This document shows positions 7,246 through 14,962 of a stretch of DNA of 24,241 nt, piece after piece; within the stretch, counting starts at the first letter, position 1; each line of letters starts with the position of its first letter. Source of the stretch: JAAFIP01 sp043766985 (lineage in GTDB: Bacteria > Pseudomonadota > Gammaproteobacteria > Burkholderiales > Burkholderiaceae_C); NCBI GenBank assembly GCA_043766985.1, contig JAYUHM010000222.1, positions 1 to 24,241 of the forward strand, in the 5' to 3' direction. The position numbers were made by a program, and so were the translations under genes. Under the pieces are notes generated by a model, which was given only the letters and a program-made list of their open reading frames with translations, searched no databases and was not told the origin of the DNA.

Positions 7246-7299
7246 CTAAGCCCAATAGAATACGGCACAAGCAGCTATAAAAATAGTAGTAATTTAGCG
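7246..7299 (-). repeat. Degenerate intergenic repeat, copy A
   Basis: Read on the - strand this AT-rich stretch contains TATAGCTGCTTGTGCCG, then TCTATTGGGCTTA. The same core appears on the + strand at 8896-8960 (copy B) and 23680-23740 (copy C). All three sit between genes. The shared core is roughly TAGCTGCTTGTGC, a short variable spacer, and TATTGGGCTTRTGGCC. It fills the gap between the NTF2-like gene and the YheT-like hydrolase. It is not a coding sequence. Confidence 0.6.
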
Positions 7300-7314
7300 C
7301 TGAAGCTACGCAAA

Positions 7315-8322
7315 ATGACGCACCATCTGTCTCGCACAATGCATTACCAAGCACCCCATTGGCTGCCCGGCGGACAGGCGCAGACGATCTGGCCGGCTTT
7401 GTTTTCTCGCCGCCATTTTGGCCCGCGCCCTAGCTATCGCCGTGAGCGGTGGGAAACACCAGATGGCGACTTTATTGACGTGGACTTTGCGGTAGACCAG
7501 GCGCAGCCGCCTGTGCCCGACCAAGCCCCGCTGTTGGTGCTTTTCCATGGCCTGGAGGGCTCGTCGCGTAGCCATTACGCCGAGGCATTTGCCGACTGGG
7601 CGGCGCAGCACGGTGTCGCCTATGCAGTGCCGCACTTTCGAGGCTGTAGCGGTGAGATTAACCGCGCGCCCCGGGCCTACCATTCGGGCGACTACGAAGA
7701 GGTTGGATGGATTTTGCAGCGTCTGCGCGACAGGCACCCACAGCGCAGCATCATTGCCGTGGGGGTGTCGCTAGGTGGTAACGCCCTGCTGCGCTGGGCG
7801 CAGGAGATGGGCGAGCTGGCGGCCCAGGTGGTGACTGCCGCTGCATCGGTGTGTTCACCTATCGATTTGACCGCATCGGGGCAAGCCATAGGCCGCGGAT
7901 TTAACCGGCAGGTCTATACCCGCATGTTTTTGCGCACCATGAAACCCAAGGCGCTGGAGCGCTTGGCCCTGCACCCCGGGCTGTTCAACCGCGATAAGTT
8001 GTTGGCAAGCCGCGACCTGTATGAGTTTGACAACCAGTTCACCGCGCCAGTACACGGCTTTAAAAACACCGATGACTACTGGCGCCGCGCATCGGCCAAA
8101 CCACACCTGCACCGGGTGCGCATTCCCGCGCTGGTGCTGAACGCACTGAATGACGGCTTTGTTCCCGCCGCCAGTTTGCCAGCGCAGCACGAGGTGGGCC
8201 GCTACGTCACCCTATGGCAGCCACGCCAAGGGGGGCATGTGGGCTTCCCGGCGGGTGGGCCGCCCGGCCACGTGCGGGCCCTGCCAGATGCCGTGGGCGC
8301 CTGGTTGTTGGCGCAGCTGTGA
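7315..8322 (+). CDS. YheT-family alpha/beta hydrolase
   Basis: A serine hydrolase of the YheT/EMB8 group; members act on ester or lipid-like substrates, but the physiological substrate is generally unknown. The 335-residue product shows the oxyanion region LLVLFHGLEGSSRSHY, the nucleophile elbow GVSLGGNALLRW, an acid near LNALNDGFVP and the histidine in GGHVGF. The early APHWLPGGQAQTIWPAL and WETPDGDFIDVDF blocks match the family N-terminus. The open frame reaches back to 7177, but that part overlaps the preceding gene and repeat A; ATG 7315 (or 7339) fits the family. It is followed after 9 bases by the gene at 8332, so the two are probably co-transcribed. Confidence 0.88.
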   Translation: MTHHLSRTMHYQAPHWLPGGQAQTIWPALFSRRHFGPRPSYRRERWETPDGDFIDVDFAVDQAQPPVPDQAPLLVLFHGLEGSSRSHYAEAFADWAAQHGVAYAVPHFRGCSGEINRAPRAYHSGDYEEVGWILQRLRDRHPQRSIIAVGVSLGGNALLRWAQEMGELAAQVVTAAASVCSPIDLTASGQAIGRGFNRQVYTRMFLRTMKPKALERLALHPGLFNRDKLLASRDLYEFDNQFTAPVHGFKNTDDYWRRASAKPHLHRVRIPALVLNALNDGFVPAASLPAQHEVGRYVTLWQPRQGGHVGFPAGGPPGHVRALPDAVGAWLLAQL

Positions 8323-8331
8323 AACACGGAT

Positions 8332-8886
8332 ATGGATGACATCGTTTTAAAAGCCATCGCCAAATGGCCTAACGTGCCCCACTGCTACGGCTGGTTGGCA
8401 CTGGATGCACGCGGGCAGTGGTGGATGCGCGATGACCGTGTGCAGGCCCTGGGAAGCTTTACCAGTGGGTTGGCGGCTGCCAAGGGCTCGCTGCTGAACC
8501 ATGAGAAGTTGATCGACTTTATCCACCGCAACTACGCCAGCGACCAACAAGGGCAGTGGTTTTTCCAGAATGGGCCGCAGCGGGTCTATGTGGAGCTGCA
8601 AGCTACCCCGTATATCTGGCGCGTGCAGGCCGACTTTAGCCTGATCGCCCACACCGGTTTGGCGGTGCGCGCCCAACGCTGCATACTGGACGAACAGGGC
8701 CGGGTCTACATGGAGGCTGACGCCGGCTTTGGCTTGGTGCACACCCAGGACGTGGGCTTGGCCGCCGAAGCGGTAGAGCAGGGCCTATGGGTTCCGCAGC
8801 AGATGCTGGCGCGCGACCTGCCGCAGCGCTATGGCTATGTGCGTAGCCCACAAGCGCAGCATCTCGCAGCGCCACCAGCCACATAG
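8332..8886 (+). CDS. Conserved-looking hypothetical protein, DUF type
   Basis: The 184-residue product is not one I can assign to a function. It begins MDDIVLKAIAKWPNVPHCYG and continues with WLALDARGQWWMRDDR, a compact, aromatic-rich pattern that I associate with a conserved betaproteobacterial protein family of unknown function. A middle part (IHRNYASDQQGQWFFQNGPQ, VYVELQATPYIWRV) looks like beta-rich structure. No signal peptide, transmembrane segment or metal motif is seen. It starts 9 bases after the YheT-like gene, suggesting one transcript. Confidence 0.82.
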   Translation: MDDIVLKAIAKWPNVPHCYGWLALDARGQWWMRDDRVQALGSFTSGLAAAKGSLLNHEKLIDFIHRNYASDQQGQWFFQNGPQRVYVELQATPYIWRVQADFSLIAHTGLAVRAQRCILDEQGRVYMEADAGFGLVHTQDVGLAAEAVEQGLWVPQQMLARDLPQRYGYVRSPQAQHLAAPPAT

Positions 8887-8895
8887 TGCACATTA

Positions 8896-8960
8896 AACGC
8901 TATAAATTCAGTAGCTTCTTGTGCCCTGTTGTATTGGGCTTATGGCCAAAAAGGCATAAA
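8896..8960 (+). repeat. Degenerate intergenic repeat, copy B
   Basis: This copy reads ACGCTATAAATTCAGTAGCT, then TCTTGTGCCC, a short spacer and TATTGGGCTTATGGCC. It matches copy A (7246-7299, opposite strand) and copy C (23680-23740) over the TAGCTGCTTGTGC and TATTGGGCTT blocks. It lies between two convergent genes, next to the bidirectional terminator at 8958-8983. Confidence 0.6.
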
Positions 8961-8983
8961 AAAACCGCCCAGTAGGCGGTTTT
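8958..8983 (-). terminator. Bidirectional intrinsic terminator
   Basis: AAAACCGCC at 8961-8969 pairs with GGCGGTTTT at 8975-8983 around a 5-base loop. On the - strand it ends in a run of seven T residues (complement of A8958-A8964), a strong terminator for the cytochrome gene that stops at 9003. On the + strand it has a shorter run of four T and can also end the transcript of the 8332 gene. Confidence 0.85.
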
Positions 8984-9002
8984 GATCAAACGGGGCCCTG
9001 GC

Positions 9003-9605
9003 TCACTTAGCCGCCACCGCGCCGGATGCGGCAGCCACCGGTGTGGCGGCAGCGGTTGCGCCCGCAGCCGGGGCCGCTGCACGTTCAGGTACTGGGAACT
9101 TGCCGCCCGCAGCGGCCGTCATGTACACCACAGCGCGGCCAATTTCTACGTCTTCGTAGTCACCGCCACCCTGTGCGCCCATAGCCCCTTTGCCTTTGAG
9201 AGCAGAGTTCAGAAGCGCGTCGTAGCCAGTGGCAATACGCGTGCCCCACTGCCCTGCATCACCAAACTTAGGTGCACCGGCTAAACCCGCAGCGTGGCAG
9301 GTCACGCACTGGGCTTTGTAAATCTCTTCGCCAGCCTTCAAGGGGCGGTTTGCGTCACGAATTTCAACGGTACCTACTTTTTGGATGCGGATTGCCACGC
9401 CTTTTTGCAGCTCATCCACGGTAAGGCCTGCTTGCAACACCACGCTGGCATCGCTGGAAGGTTTTGCGGCCGACGTCACAAAATAGACCAGGCCAATGAT
9501 GATAAATACGGGTGCAATAAAGGAGAAAAGCACCGTTGCCAGCAACTGGGTAGGCGTTTTAATCGGGCCTTCGTGGTGGTCGTCGTGTTGGTCAGAGCTG
9601 CTCAT
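9003..9605 (-). CDS. Membrane-anchored cytochrome c5-like protein
   Basis: A monoheme c-type cytochrome for periplasmic electron transfer. The 200-residue product has a short His/Asp-rich N-terminus (DQHDDHHEG), one hydrophobic segment at about 21-46 that anchors it to the inner membrane, then a linker and the heme motif C100-V-T-C-H104. KGAMGAQGGG further on gives the likely axial methionine, in the pattern of cytochrome c5. The C-terminal 35 residues are an Ala/Pro-rich low-complexity tail. The frame is open to 9689, but ATG 9605 gives the conserved-looking N-terminus. Its redox partner is not indicated by neighbours. Confidence 0.88.
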   Translation of the reverse strand: MSSSDQHDDHHEGPIKTPTQLLATVLFSFIAPVFIIIGLVYFVTSAAKPSSDASVVLQAGLTVDELQKGVAIRIQKVGTVEIRDANRPLKAGEEIYKAQCVTCHAAGLAGAPKFGDAGQWGTRIATGYDALLNSALKGKGAMGAQGGGDYEDVEIGRAVVYMTAAAGGKFPVPERAAAPAAGATAAATPVAAASGAVAAK

Positions 9606-9768
9606 AGGGGTCTCGGTCAATACAGTGCATGTGCGGAGGGGAAACGGTTTTGATGTGCGTGCAGCCCATTCCGGCGCATCGTTTATCAAAACAACCCTGA
9701 ATTATAGCCGCGCTCCCCGTGCAAACCCTCACGCGCGGGCCATCCCGCACTACAATCACGCAGTTAGT

Positions 9769-9844
9769 GCGGCTGTAGCTCAGTGGATAGAGTATTGGCC
9801 TCCGAAGCCAAGGGTCGTGGGTTCGATCCCCGCCAGCCGCACCA
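9769..9844 (+). tRNA. tRNA-Arg (CCG)
   Basis: The 76-base gene, including encoded CCA, folds well. The acceptor stem GCGGCTG/CAGCCGC is perfect, the D arm contains GTAGCTCAGTGGATAGAG, the anticodon stem TTGGC/GCCAA surrounds loop CTCCGAA, and the T arm contains GGGTTCGATCCCC. Anticodon CCG reads arginine codon CGG. A TACAAT box at 9751-9756 is a plausible -10 element, without a clear -35. A terminator follows at 9851-9878. Confidence 0.96.
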
Positions 9845-9850
9845 TTCTTT

Positions 9851-9878
9851 GCCTTGCCAACGCGGCAAGCGCTTTTTT
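9851..9878 (+). terminator. Intrinsic terminator after tRNA-Arg
   Basis: CTTGCC at 9853-9858 pairs with GGCAAG at 9864-9869 around a 5-base loop; GC at 9851-9852 can extend the stem with a bulge. Six T residues follow at 9873-9878. It is 7 bases past the tRNA end and should end the tRNA transcript. Confidence 0.8.
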
Positions 9879-10132
9879 CTCTCGATCAATGAACGCAGTG
9901 CCCATGCCGGAAACACTTGTCTATTGGGTTTACCGGGCCAGCGCCTATGTCGTGCTGAGCCTTGGGGAAGATGCCGCCTTGGTGGCAGTCATGTTCTGTT
10001 GAAGACGCCCAAGGCGCGTATGCCGCCACCCGGGCGGTGACAGTGGCTGGGGAAAGCCCTCTGTGACGATGCACCGGTGACGCATCAAAATTGACCCAGC
10101 CGCCTTCCCGTCATTCCAAAGGAAACTACGCC
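9879..10132. other. Non-coding gap before the Bug-kynU pair
   Basis: I see no gene here; the short frames lack ribosome binding sites and recognisable motifs. There is a small hairpin CCGCC/GGCGG at 10023-10037. At 10064-10087 an imperfect dyad (GATGC at 10068-10072 and GCATC at 10082-10086 around CACCGGTG) could be an operator for the downstream pair. The region ends with the ribosome binding site AAAGGA before ATG 10133. Only the symmetry is seen; any regulatory role is a guess. Confidence 0.3.
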
Positions 10133-11131
10133 ATGCTGTCCTTGTCACTACGTCAAACATTGAGTGCCTTGCGCTTTTTACCGTGCGTGGTAGTGGCGCT
10201 GGCCTGGGCATCGTCCAGCGCCCAGGCGCAACCCAGCGTTTGGCCCAGTAAGCCGGTGAAGATTGTGGTGACCTTTCCACCCGGCGGCGCGCCCGATACG
10301 CTGGCGCGCATTTTGGCCGATAAATGGGGCCAAACCTTGGGTCAGACCTTCACAGTGGACAACAAGCCCGGTGCGGGTGGCAATATTGGCGCAGACTATG
10401 TGGCTAAGAGCGCGGGCGATGGCACGACGCTTTTAATCTCCACCGTGGGCACCCATGCCATTAACCCGGCGCTGTACGCCAAGATGCCATATGACAATAT
10501 TAAAGATTTCACGTCGGTGAGTTTTTTGGCCGCCACGCCCAATTTGTTGGTGGTCAACAAAGACGTGCCTGCCAAAAACGTGAAAGAGCTGATCGTACTG
10601 GCGGGCAAAACCCCGCTCACCTTTGGCTCATCGGGTAGCGGCACCTCCATCCACCTGTCGGGCGAGTTATTCAACACCCTGGCTGGGGTGAAAATGCAGC
10701 ACATCCCCTACAAGGGCCGAGCCCAGGCGGTGCCTGACCTGCTTGGCGGGCGCATCACCATGATATTTGACAACATGCCCTCGGCGCTGCCATTGGTAAA
10801 GTCGGGTGATGTGCGCGCTATTGCCGTTACCAGCGCCAGCCGCTCACCCGCTGCGCCGAATATCCCCACCTTGGCCGAGTCAGGTTTGCCCGGTTTTGAG
10901 GCGACGTCCTGGTTCGCGCTGATGGCCCCTGCTGGCGTGCCCAAAGACGTGTTGGCCAAAATCAACGCCGAGACAGCGCGCGTGATGAATTTGCCCGACG
11001 TGCGAGAAAAATTGACAGCGCTTGGTTTGGATGTAGCCCCCGGGAGCCCCGAGGCGTTGGCGCAACATATTCAAATCGAGACTGCCAAATGGGCCAAAGT
11101 GGTCAAGGAGTCGGGCGCCAAGCTCGATTGA
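10133..11131 (+). CDS. Bug/TctC-family periplasmic binding protein
   Basis: A tripartite-tricarboxylate-transporter-type (Bug) extracytoplasmic solute receptor, a family that binds carboxylates and related small molecules in the periplasm. The 332-residue product has a signal peptide (hydrophobic FLPCVVVALAWASSSAQAQ, cleavage near residue 38), then the family landmarks WPSKPVKIVVTFPPGGAPDT, VDNKPGAGGNIGADYVAKS, HIPYKGRAQAVPDLLGGRI, and the end AKWAKVVKESGAKLD. ATG 10133 has AAAGGA upstream; the frame open from 10091 adds no conserved sequence. Its stop is 15 bases before the kynU ATG, so the two are likely one transcript. No TctA/TctB membrane genes are near. Confidence 0.93.
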   Translation: MLSLSLRQTLSALRFLPCVVVALAWASSSAQAQPSVWPSKPVKIVVTFPPGGAPDTLARILADKWGQTLGQTFTVDNKPGAGGNIGADYVAKSAGDGTTLLISTVGTHAINPALYAKMPYDNIKDFTSVSFLAATPNLLVVNKDVPAKNVKELIVLAGKTPLTFGSSGSGTSIHLSGELFNTLAGVKMQHIPYKGRAQAVPDLLGGRITMIFDNMPSALPLVKSGDVRAIAVTSASRSPAAPNIPTLAESGLPGFEATSWFALMAPAGVPKDVLAKINAETARVMNLPDVREKLTALGLDVAPGSPEALAQHIQIETAKWAKVVKESGAKLD

Positions 11132-11146
11132 TGTGCATTGAACGCC

Positions 11147-12382
11147 ATGCATTCGGCCCCCATCACGCGCGCGTACTGTGCTGCGCTCGACGAAGCAGAC
11201 CTGTTATCGCATTGCCGCACACGATTTGAGCTTCCAGAGGGCATCGTCTATCTGGATGGCAATTCTTTGGGTGCCCTGCCGCGCTCCGTGCAACCACGCT
11301 TGGCGCATGCGATTGCACAGGAGTGGGGTGTAGGGCTGATCCGCTCGTGGAATGATGCCCACTGGTATACAGCACCGCAAAGAGTAGGGGCCAGAATTGC
11401 GCAGATGGTGGGCGCGCATGCCAATGAAGTCATCGCGGCCGACTCTATCTCGGTCAACCTGTTCAAAGTATTGGTCGCCGCCCTGCGCATACGCCCCGCG
11501 CGGCACAAGATCTTGGGAGAGTTGGGTAATTTCCCGACCGATGGCTATATAGCCAGCGGGGTGGCCGAACTGATGCACGCGCAGTTTGTGGCCATGCCAT
11601 CGGACAAGCTGCTGGAGGCCATCGACGACAGCGTCGCCGTCGTGTCGCTCACGCACGTTAACTATAAATCGGGCCGCATCTACGATATGGCCGCAATTAC
11701 CCGGCGTGCCCAAGCGGTGGGTGCCTTGGTGGTTTGGGATTTGGCCCACACGGCAGGTGCCATGCCTTGCGAGTTAAACGCCTGCAACGTCGACTTTGCA
11801 GTTGGCTGTGGCTACAAGTATCTCAACGGCGGGCCAGGTGCGCCTGCCTTTATGTATGCTGCCCAGCGGCACCATGCGGCGCTTGATCAACCGTTAAAAG
11901 GCTGGTTCGGCCATGCCAACCCGTTTGCTTTTTCTGACGACTATGAGCCCGCGCTCGGCATGCGTTGCATGCTGGTAGGCACCACCTCACAGCTCGGCAT
12001 GATCGCCTTGGAAGCGGCGTTAGAAGCGTTTGACGGTGTTGACATGTCGGTGCTGCGCCGCAAAAGCGAAGCGCTCACAGAGCTGTTCATCGCTCTGGTA
12101 GACCAGGAACTGACCGGCTTTGGTTTGGCCTCACCGCGTGAGGTGGCGCAACGCGGCAGCCAGGTGGCGCTCACCCATCCTGAGGGCTACGCCATCATGC
12201 AAGCGTTAATTGCCAGCGGCGTGGTTGGCGACTACCGTGCCCCCGACATTTTGCGTTTTGGTTTTGCGCCGCTGTATGTGGGCTATGTGGACGTTTGGCA
12301 TGCCGTGGCGCAGCTCAAAAACGTGATGGCGACACAGGCCTGGAAGGCGCCAGCATTCAACCAACATCAGGCGGTAACGTGA
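11147..12382 (+). CDS. kynU: Kynureninase
   Basis: Kynureninase is a cytoplasmic PLP enzyme that cleaves kynurenine to anthranilate and alanine, or 3-hydroxykynurenine to 3-hydroxyanthranilate, in tryptophan degradation. The 411-residue product has the family length and signatures YLDGNSLGALP near the N-terminus, LTHVNYKSGRIYDM, WDLAHTAGAMP, and the PLP-lysine segment GCGYKYLNGGPG (lysine about residue 224). FGFAPLYVGYVDVWHAV is near the C-terminus. ATG 11147 was chosen; a TTG at 11138 is in frame. Neither kynA (tryptophan dioxygenase) nor kynB (formamidase) is in the window, so the pathway is incomplete locally. Confidence 0.93.
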   Translation: MHSAPITRAYCAALDEADLLSHCRTRFELPEGIVYLDGNSLGALPRSVQPRLAHAIAQEWGVGLIRSWNDAHWYTAPQRVGARIAQMVGAHANEVIAADSISVNLFKVLVAALRIRPARHKILGELGNFPTDGYIASGVAELMHAQFVAMPSDKLLEAIDDSVAVVSLTHVNYKSGRIYDMAAITRRAQAVGALVVWDLAHTAGAMPCELNACNVDFAVGCGYKYLNGGPGAPAFMYAAQRHHAALDQPLKGWFGHANPFAFSDDYEPALGMRCMLVGTTSQLGMIALEAALEAFDGVDMSVLRRKSEALTELFIALVDQELTGFGLASPREVAQRGSQVALTHPEGYAIMQALIASGVVGDYRAPDILRFGFAPLYVGYVDVWHAVAQLKNVMATQAWKAPAFNQHQAVT

Positions 12383-12443
12383 TGCAGGCGGTGTGGCGTC
12401 AAGCTCCGCACCGAATCGCCCTATTCTCTCTGGTGTCAACCTT

Positions 12444-13205
12444 TTACCCCGGCTTGATATTCTCCGCACCACCATATCCTTCCAGCGCCTCTGCTCATGC
12501 GCAATGAAGGCGGCAAACTGATCGCTCGGCTCGCCACCGATGACCGCACTCTCGCTGGCAAAGCGTGGGTTGATGCTGGGCGATTGCAAGGCTTTGAGGC
12601 ATTCGCGTTGCAGGCGCAGCACGATGTCTTTGGGGGTCTGCGCGGGGGTCAGCATGCCGTACCACTACACGGTTCACCCGGCCTGCCAACAGGTCGTTCA
12701 GCGCCGGGCCGGTGCCCCGGTAGGGCATGTGGGTGATGAACATGCCAGTGGCCAGCTTGAGGCATTCCATGGCCGGGTGGCCCGCGCTGGCGTTGCCTGC
12801 GGAGGCGTAGTTGAGTTGCCCAGGGCGTGATTTAGCGTAGGCCACGAAGGACTTGAAGCCTTTGGTGGGTACGTCTTTGTGCACCACGACCAGGCTGGGC
12901 ACTTTGGCCAGCAGGGTCACGGGCGCAAAGTCGCGGTTCACGTCAAAGCCGCTGTCGGGGTAGATCAGCGGGTCGACCGCCATCGAGCACACATGCCCCA
13001 AAATGACGGTGTAGCCGTCCGGCGCGGCGCGGGCCACGATGTCGGACGTGCCGCCAGGTACAAAGGGCACGACGAAGCGGATCGGTTTGGACGGCCAGGC
13101 CGCCTGCGCGTGCGGCGGCCAAGCGCCTAGGGACATACCCGAGGCGGCCAGCCATTGCAGGGTTTGGCGGCGATTTGCAGGTGATGATAGCGGGCTGAGA
13201 TGCAT
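12444..13205 (-). pseudogene. Decayed Bug/TctC binding-protein gene
   Basis: A broken copy of the same receptor family. It starts normally at ATG 13205 with a signal peptide (WLAASGMSLGAWPPHAQA) and WPSKPIRFVVPFVPGGTSDI. The text then jumps from IVAR directly to AAPDGYTV, skipping the roughly 35 residues that usually lie between. It continues to GPALNDLLAGRV, where the frame changes and about 70 expected residues are missing before TPAQTPKDIVLRLQRECLKA in another frame. A third frame change near 12460 gives the family-like end ENIKPG and a TAA at 12444-12446. About 760 bases remain of the usual near 980. It cannot make a working receptor. Confidence 0.85.
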
Positions 13206-13351
13206 GATTGATACGCCAGAAAATTTGAACCACGAACCACTATAGCAAGCGCGCAACGCTTGGCAACGCGAACATTACCTATTGCACTGCCCTGTACGCT
13301 AGCCTCACCCATGACAACAACACCGCAACACCACCGCACTAGAGACCCGCT

Positions 13352-14311
13352 ATGACCAAACTATGGACCGCCGCTTTGCTTTGCCTTGTGCAATGCTTTA
13401 CCCCACCCGCCTTGGCACAAGACAAACCCATCCGCATCGTCGTGCCCTTTGCCGCCGGTGGCCCTACCGATGTGCTGGCACGCGTGCTGGCACCCAAGCT
13501 GGCGGCATCCCTCAAACGCACGGTGATTGTGGACAACAAGGTGGGCGCTACCGGCAGCATAGGCGCGACCTTTGTGGCCAAGTCAGCGCCCGATGGCGAC
13601 ACGCTGCTCTTGGGCACCAGCAGCATCATGGCCGCCAGCCCCAACCTGACGGCTAATTTGACCTACGACCCGGTCAACGATTTTGTGCCGATCTCGTTGG
13701 TGGCAACGATAGAGAATATTCTGGTGGTGCACCCCAGCGTGCCCGCCAAGACGGTGAAGGAATTGGTGGCCTACGCCAAGGCCAACCCCAACAAGCTGTC
13801 CTACGCATCGTCGGGCATTGGCAGCACCTACCACTTGGGTGCTGAGCTGTTCAGCTCGCAAACCGGCATCGAATGGACGCACGTGCCCTACAAAGGCGCA
13901 GCGCCCGCCATTCAAGACGTGTTGGCGGGCCATGTGCAGGTGATGTTTGACAACACCTCGTCGGCGATACCGAACATCAAGGCGGGCCGATTGAACGCGC
14001 TGGGTGTCGCCAGCCTGAAGCGCTACCCTACGTTGCCGGATCTGCCAACGATTGCCGAAGGAGGCGTAGCGGGCTACGAGACCACGATTTGGCTGGGACT
14101 GTTCGCACCGGCTAAAACGCCTTTGGCCATGGTGCAAAAGCTCAACAAGGAAGTGCAAGACGCGGTGAACTCAGCGGAGTACAAAGACAAACTGGCGGCG
14201 CTGGACATCCAACCGCGTTTGTCATCGTCGCAAGAGTTGGCTGCCTTTTTGAAGGCTGACTTGGGCAAGTGGGCGAAGGTGGTGAAGGATGCGGGGATTA
14301 AGCCGGAGTAG
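13352..14311 (+). CDS. Bug/TctC-family periplasmic binding protein
   Basis: An intact extracytoplasmic solute receptor of the Bug family. The 319-residue product has a signal peptide (MTKLWTAALLCLVQCFTPPA, cleavage after ALA near residue 22), then DKPIRIVVPFAAGGPTDVLA, VDNKVGATGSIGATFVAKSA, THVPYKGAAPAIQDVLAGHV and the end GKWAKVVKDAGIKPE, all family landmarks. It is read divergently from the Bug pseudogene at 13205 and convergently with pcaJ, whose stop is 3 bases from its own. It therefore looks like a single-gene unit. The ligand is unknown; family members bind mono- to tricarboxylates and aromatic acids. Confidence 0.93.
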   Translation: MTKLWTAALLCLVQCFTPPALAQDKPIRIVVPFAAGGPTDVLARVLAPKLAASLKRTVIVDNKVGATGSIGATFVAKSAPDGDTLLLGTSSIMAASPNLTANLTYDPVNDFVPISLVATIENILVVHPSVPAKTVKELVAYAKANPNKLSYASSGIGSTYHLGAELFSSQTGIEWTHVPYKGAAPAIQDVLAGHVQVMFDNTSSAIPNIKAGRLNALGVASLKRYPTLPDLPTIAEGGVAGYETTIWLGLFAPAKTPLAMVQKLNKEVQDAVNSAEYKDKLAALDIQPRLSSSQELAAFLKADLGKWAKVVKDAGIKPE

Positions 14312-14314
14312 GCC

Positions 14315-14962
14315 TCAGGCCTCAGCGCGAATCGGCAAGCCCACCAGCTTCTCCAGCTCAGCGTGTGGCAATCCATTCACCTTGTCGATCAACACCAATC
14401 CCTGCGGCGTGCACTCAAAGGTAGCCAGGTCGCAATAGATGCGCTTCACACACGCAATGCCCGTCAAGGGGTAACTGCAAGCGCTGACAATTTTGCTGAC
14501 CCCTTGCTTGGTCAGCAAGTCCATCATCACCCAGGTCTGCTTGGCACCCACGGCCAAATCCATCGCACCGCCAACTGCGGGTATCGCATCTTTTTCTCCA
14601 GTGTGCCAGTTCGCCAAGTCACCAGTTGCACTGACCTGGAAGGCACCCAGTACGCAGATGTCCAAATGCCCGCCGCGCATCAGCGCAAAGCTGTCGGCGT
14701 GGTGCGAGTACGAGCCGCCGGGCAGCATGGTGACCGGCTGCTTGCCGGCATTGATCAGGTCGTAGTCCTCCTCGCCCGCTGCCGGAGCCGGGCCCATGCC
14801 GATGATGCCGTTTTCGCTGTGCAGCAGCACCTCCAGCGTGCGCGGGATGTGGTTGGCTACCAAGGTAGGCATGCCGATGCCTAAGTTAACCGACACGCCT
14901 TCAGGGATGTCTTGCGCGATGCGGGCGGCCAGTTGGTCTTTGGTGCGTTTGGTGTAGCTCAT
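14315..14962 (-). CDS. pcaJ: 3-oxoadipate CoA-transferase subunit B
   Basis: With PcaI this subunit moves CoA from succinyl-CoA to 3-oxoadipate, the next-to-last step of the beta-ketoadipate pathway. The 215-residue product has the family length, and the active-site glutamate lies in HSENGIIGMGPAP (E50). EGVSVNLGIGMPTLVANHI, GEEDYDLINAGKQPVTMLPGG and HADSFALMRGGHLDICVLGA match PcaJ as I remember it. Its ATG overlaps the pcaI stop by 4 bases, so translation is coupled. The related ScoB/AtoA enzymes (acetoacetate transfer) are the main alternative. It closes the - strand run. Confidence 0.88.
   Translation of the reverse strand: MSYTKRTKDQLAARIAQDIPEGVSVNLGIGMPTLVANHIPRTLEVLLHSENGIIGMGPAPAAGEEDYDLINAGKQPVTMLPGGSYSHHADSFALMRGGHLDICVLGAFQVSATGDLANWHTGEKDAIPAVGGAMDLAVGAKQTWVMMDLLTKQGVSKIVSACSYPLTGIACVKRIYCDLATFECTPQGLVLIDKVNGLPHAELEKLVGLPIRAEA

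Noticed and set aside
9496..10002. Frame running through tRNA-Arg on the + strand
   Set aside because: It overlaps the tRNA gene and the cytochrome gene in antisense; not plausible as a protein.
12460..12480. CCGCACCA resembling the tRNA-Arg 3' end, as an attachment site
   Set aside because: The match is only 8 bases and lies within the pseudogene; expected by chance.
12497..12736. Possible small + strand genes over the Bug pseudogene
   Set aside because: They are antisense to the decayed gene and show no motifs or ribosome binding sites.
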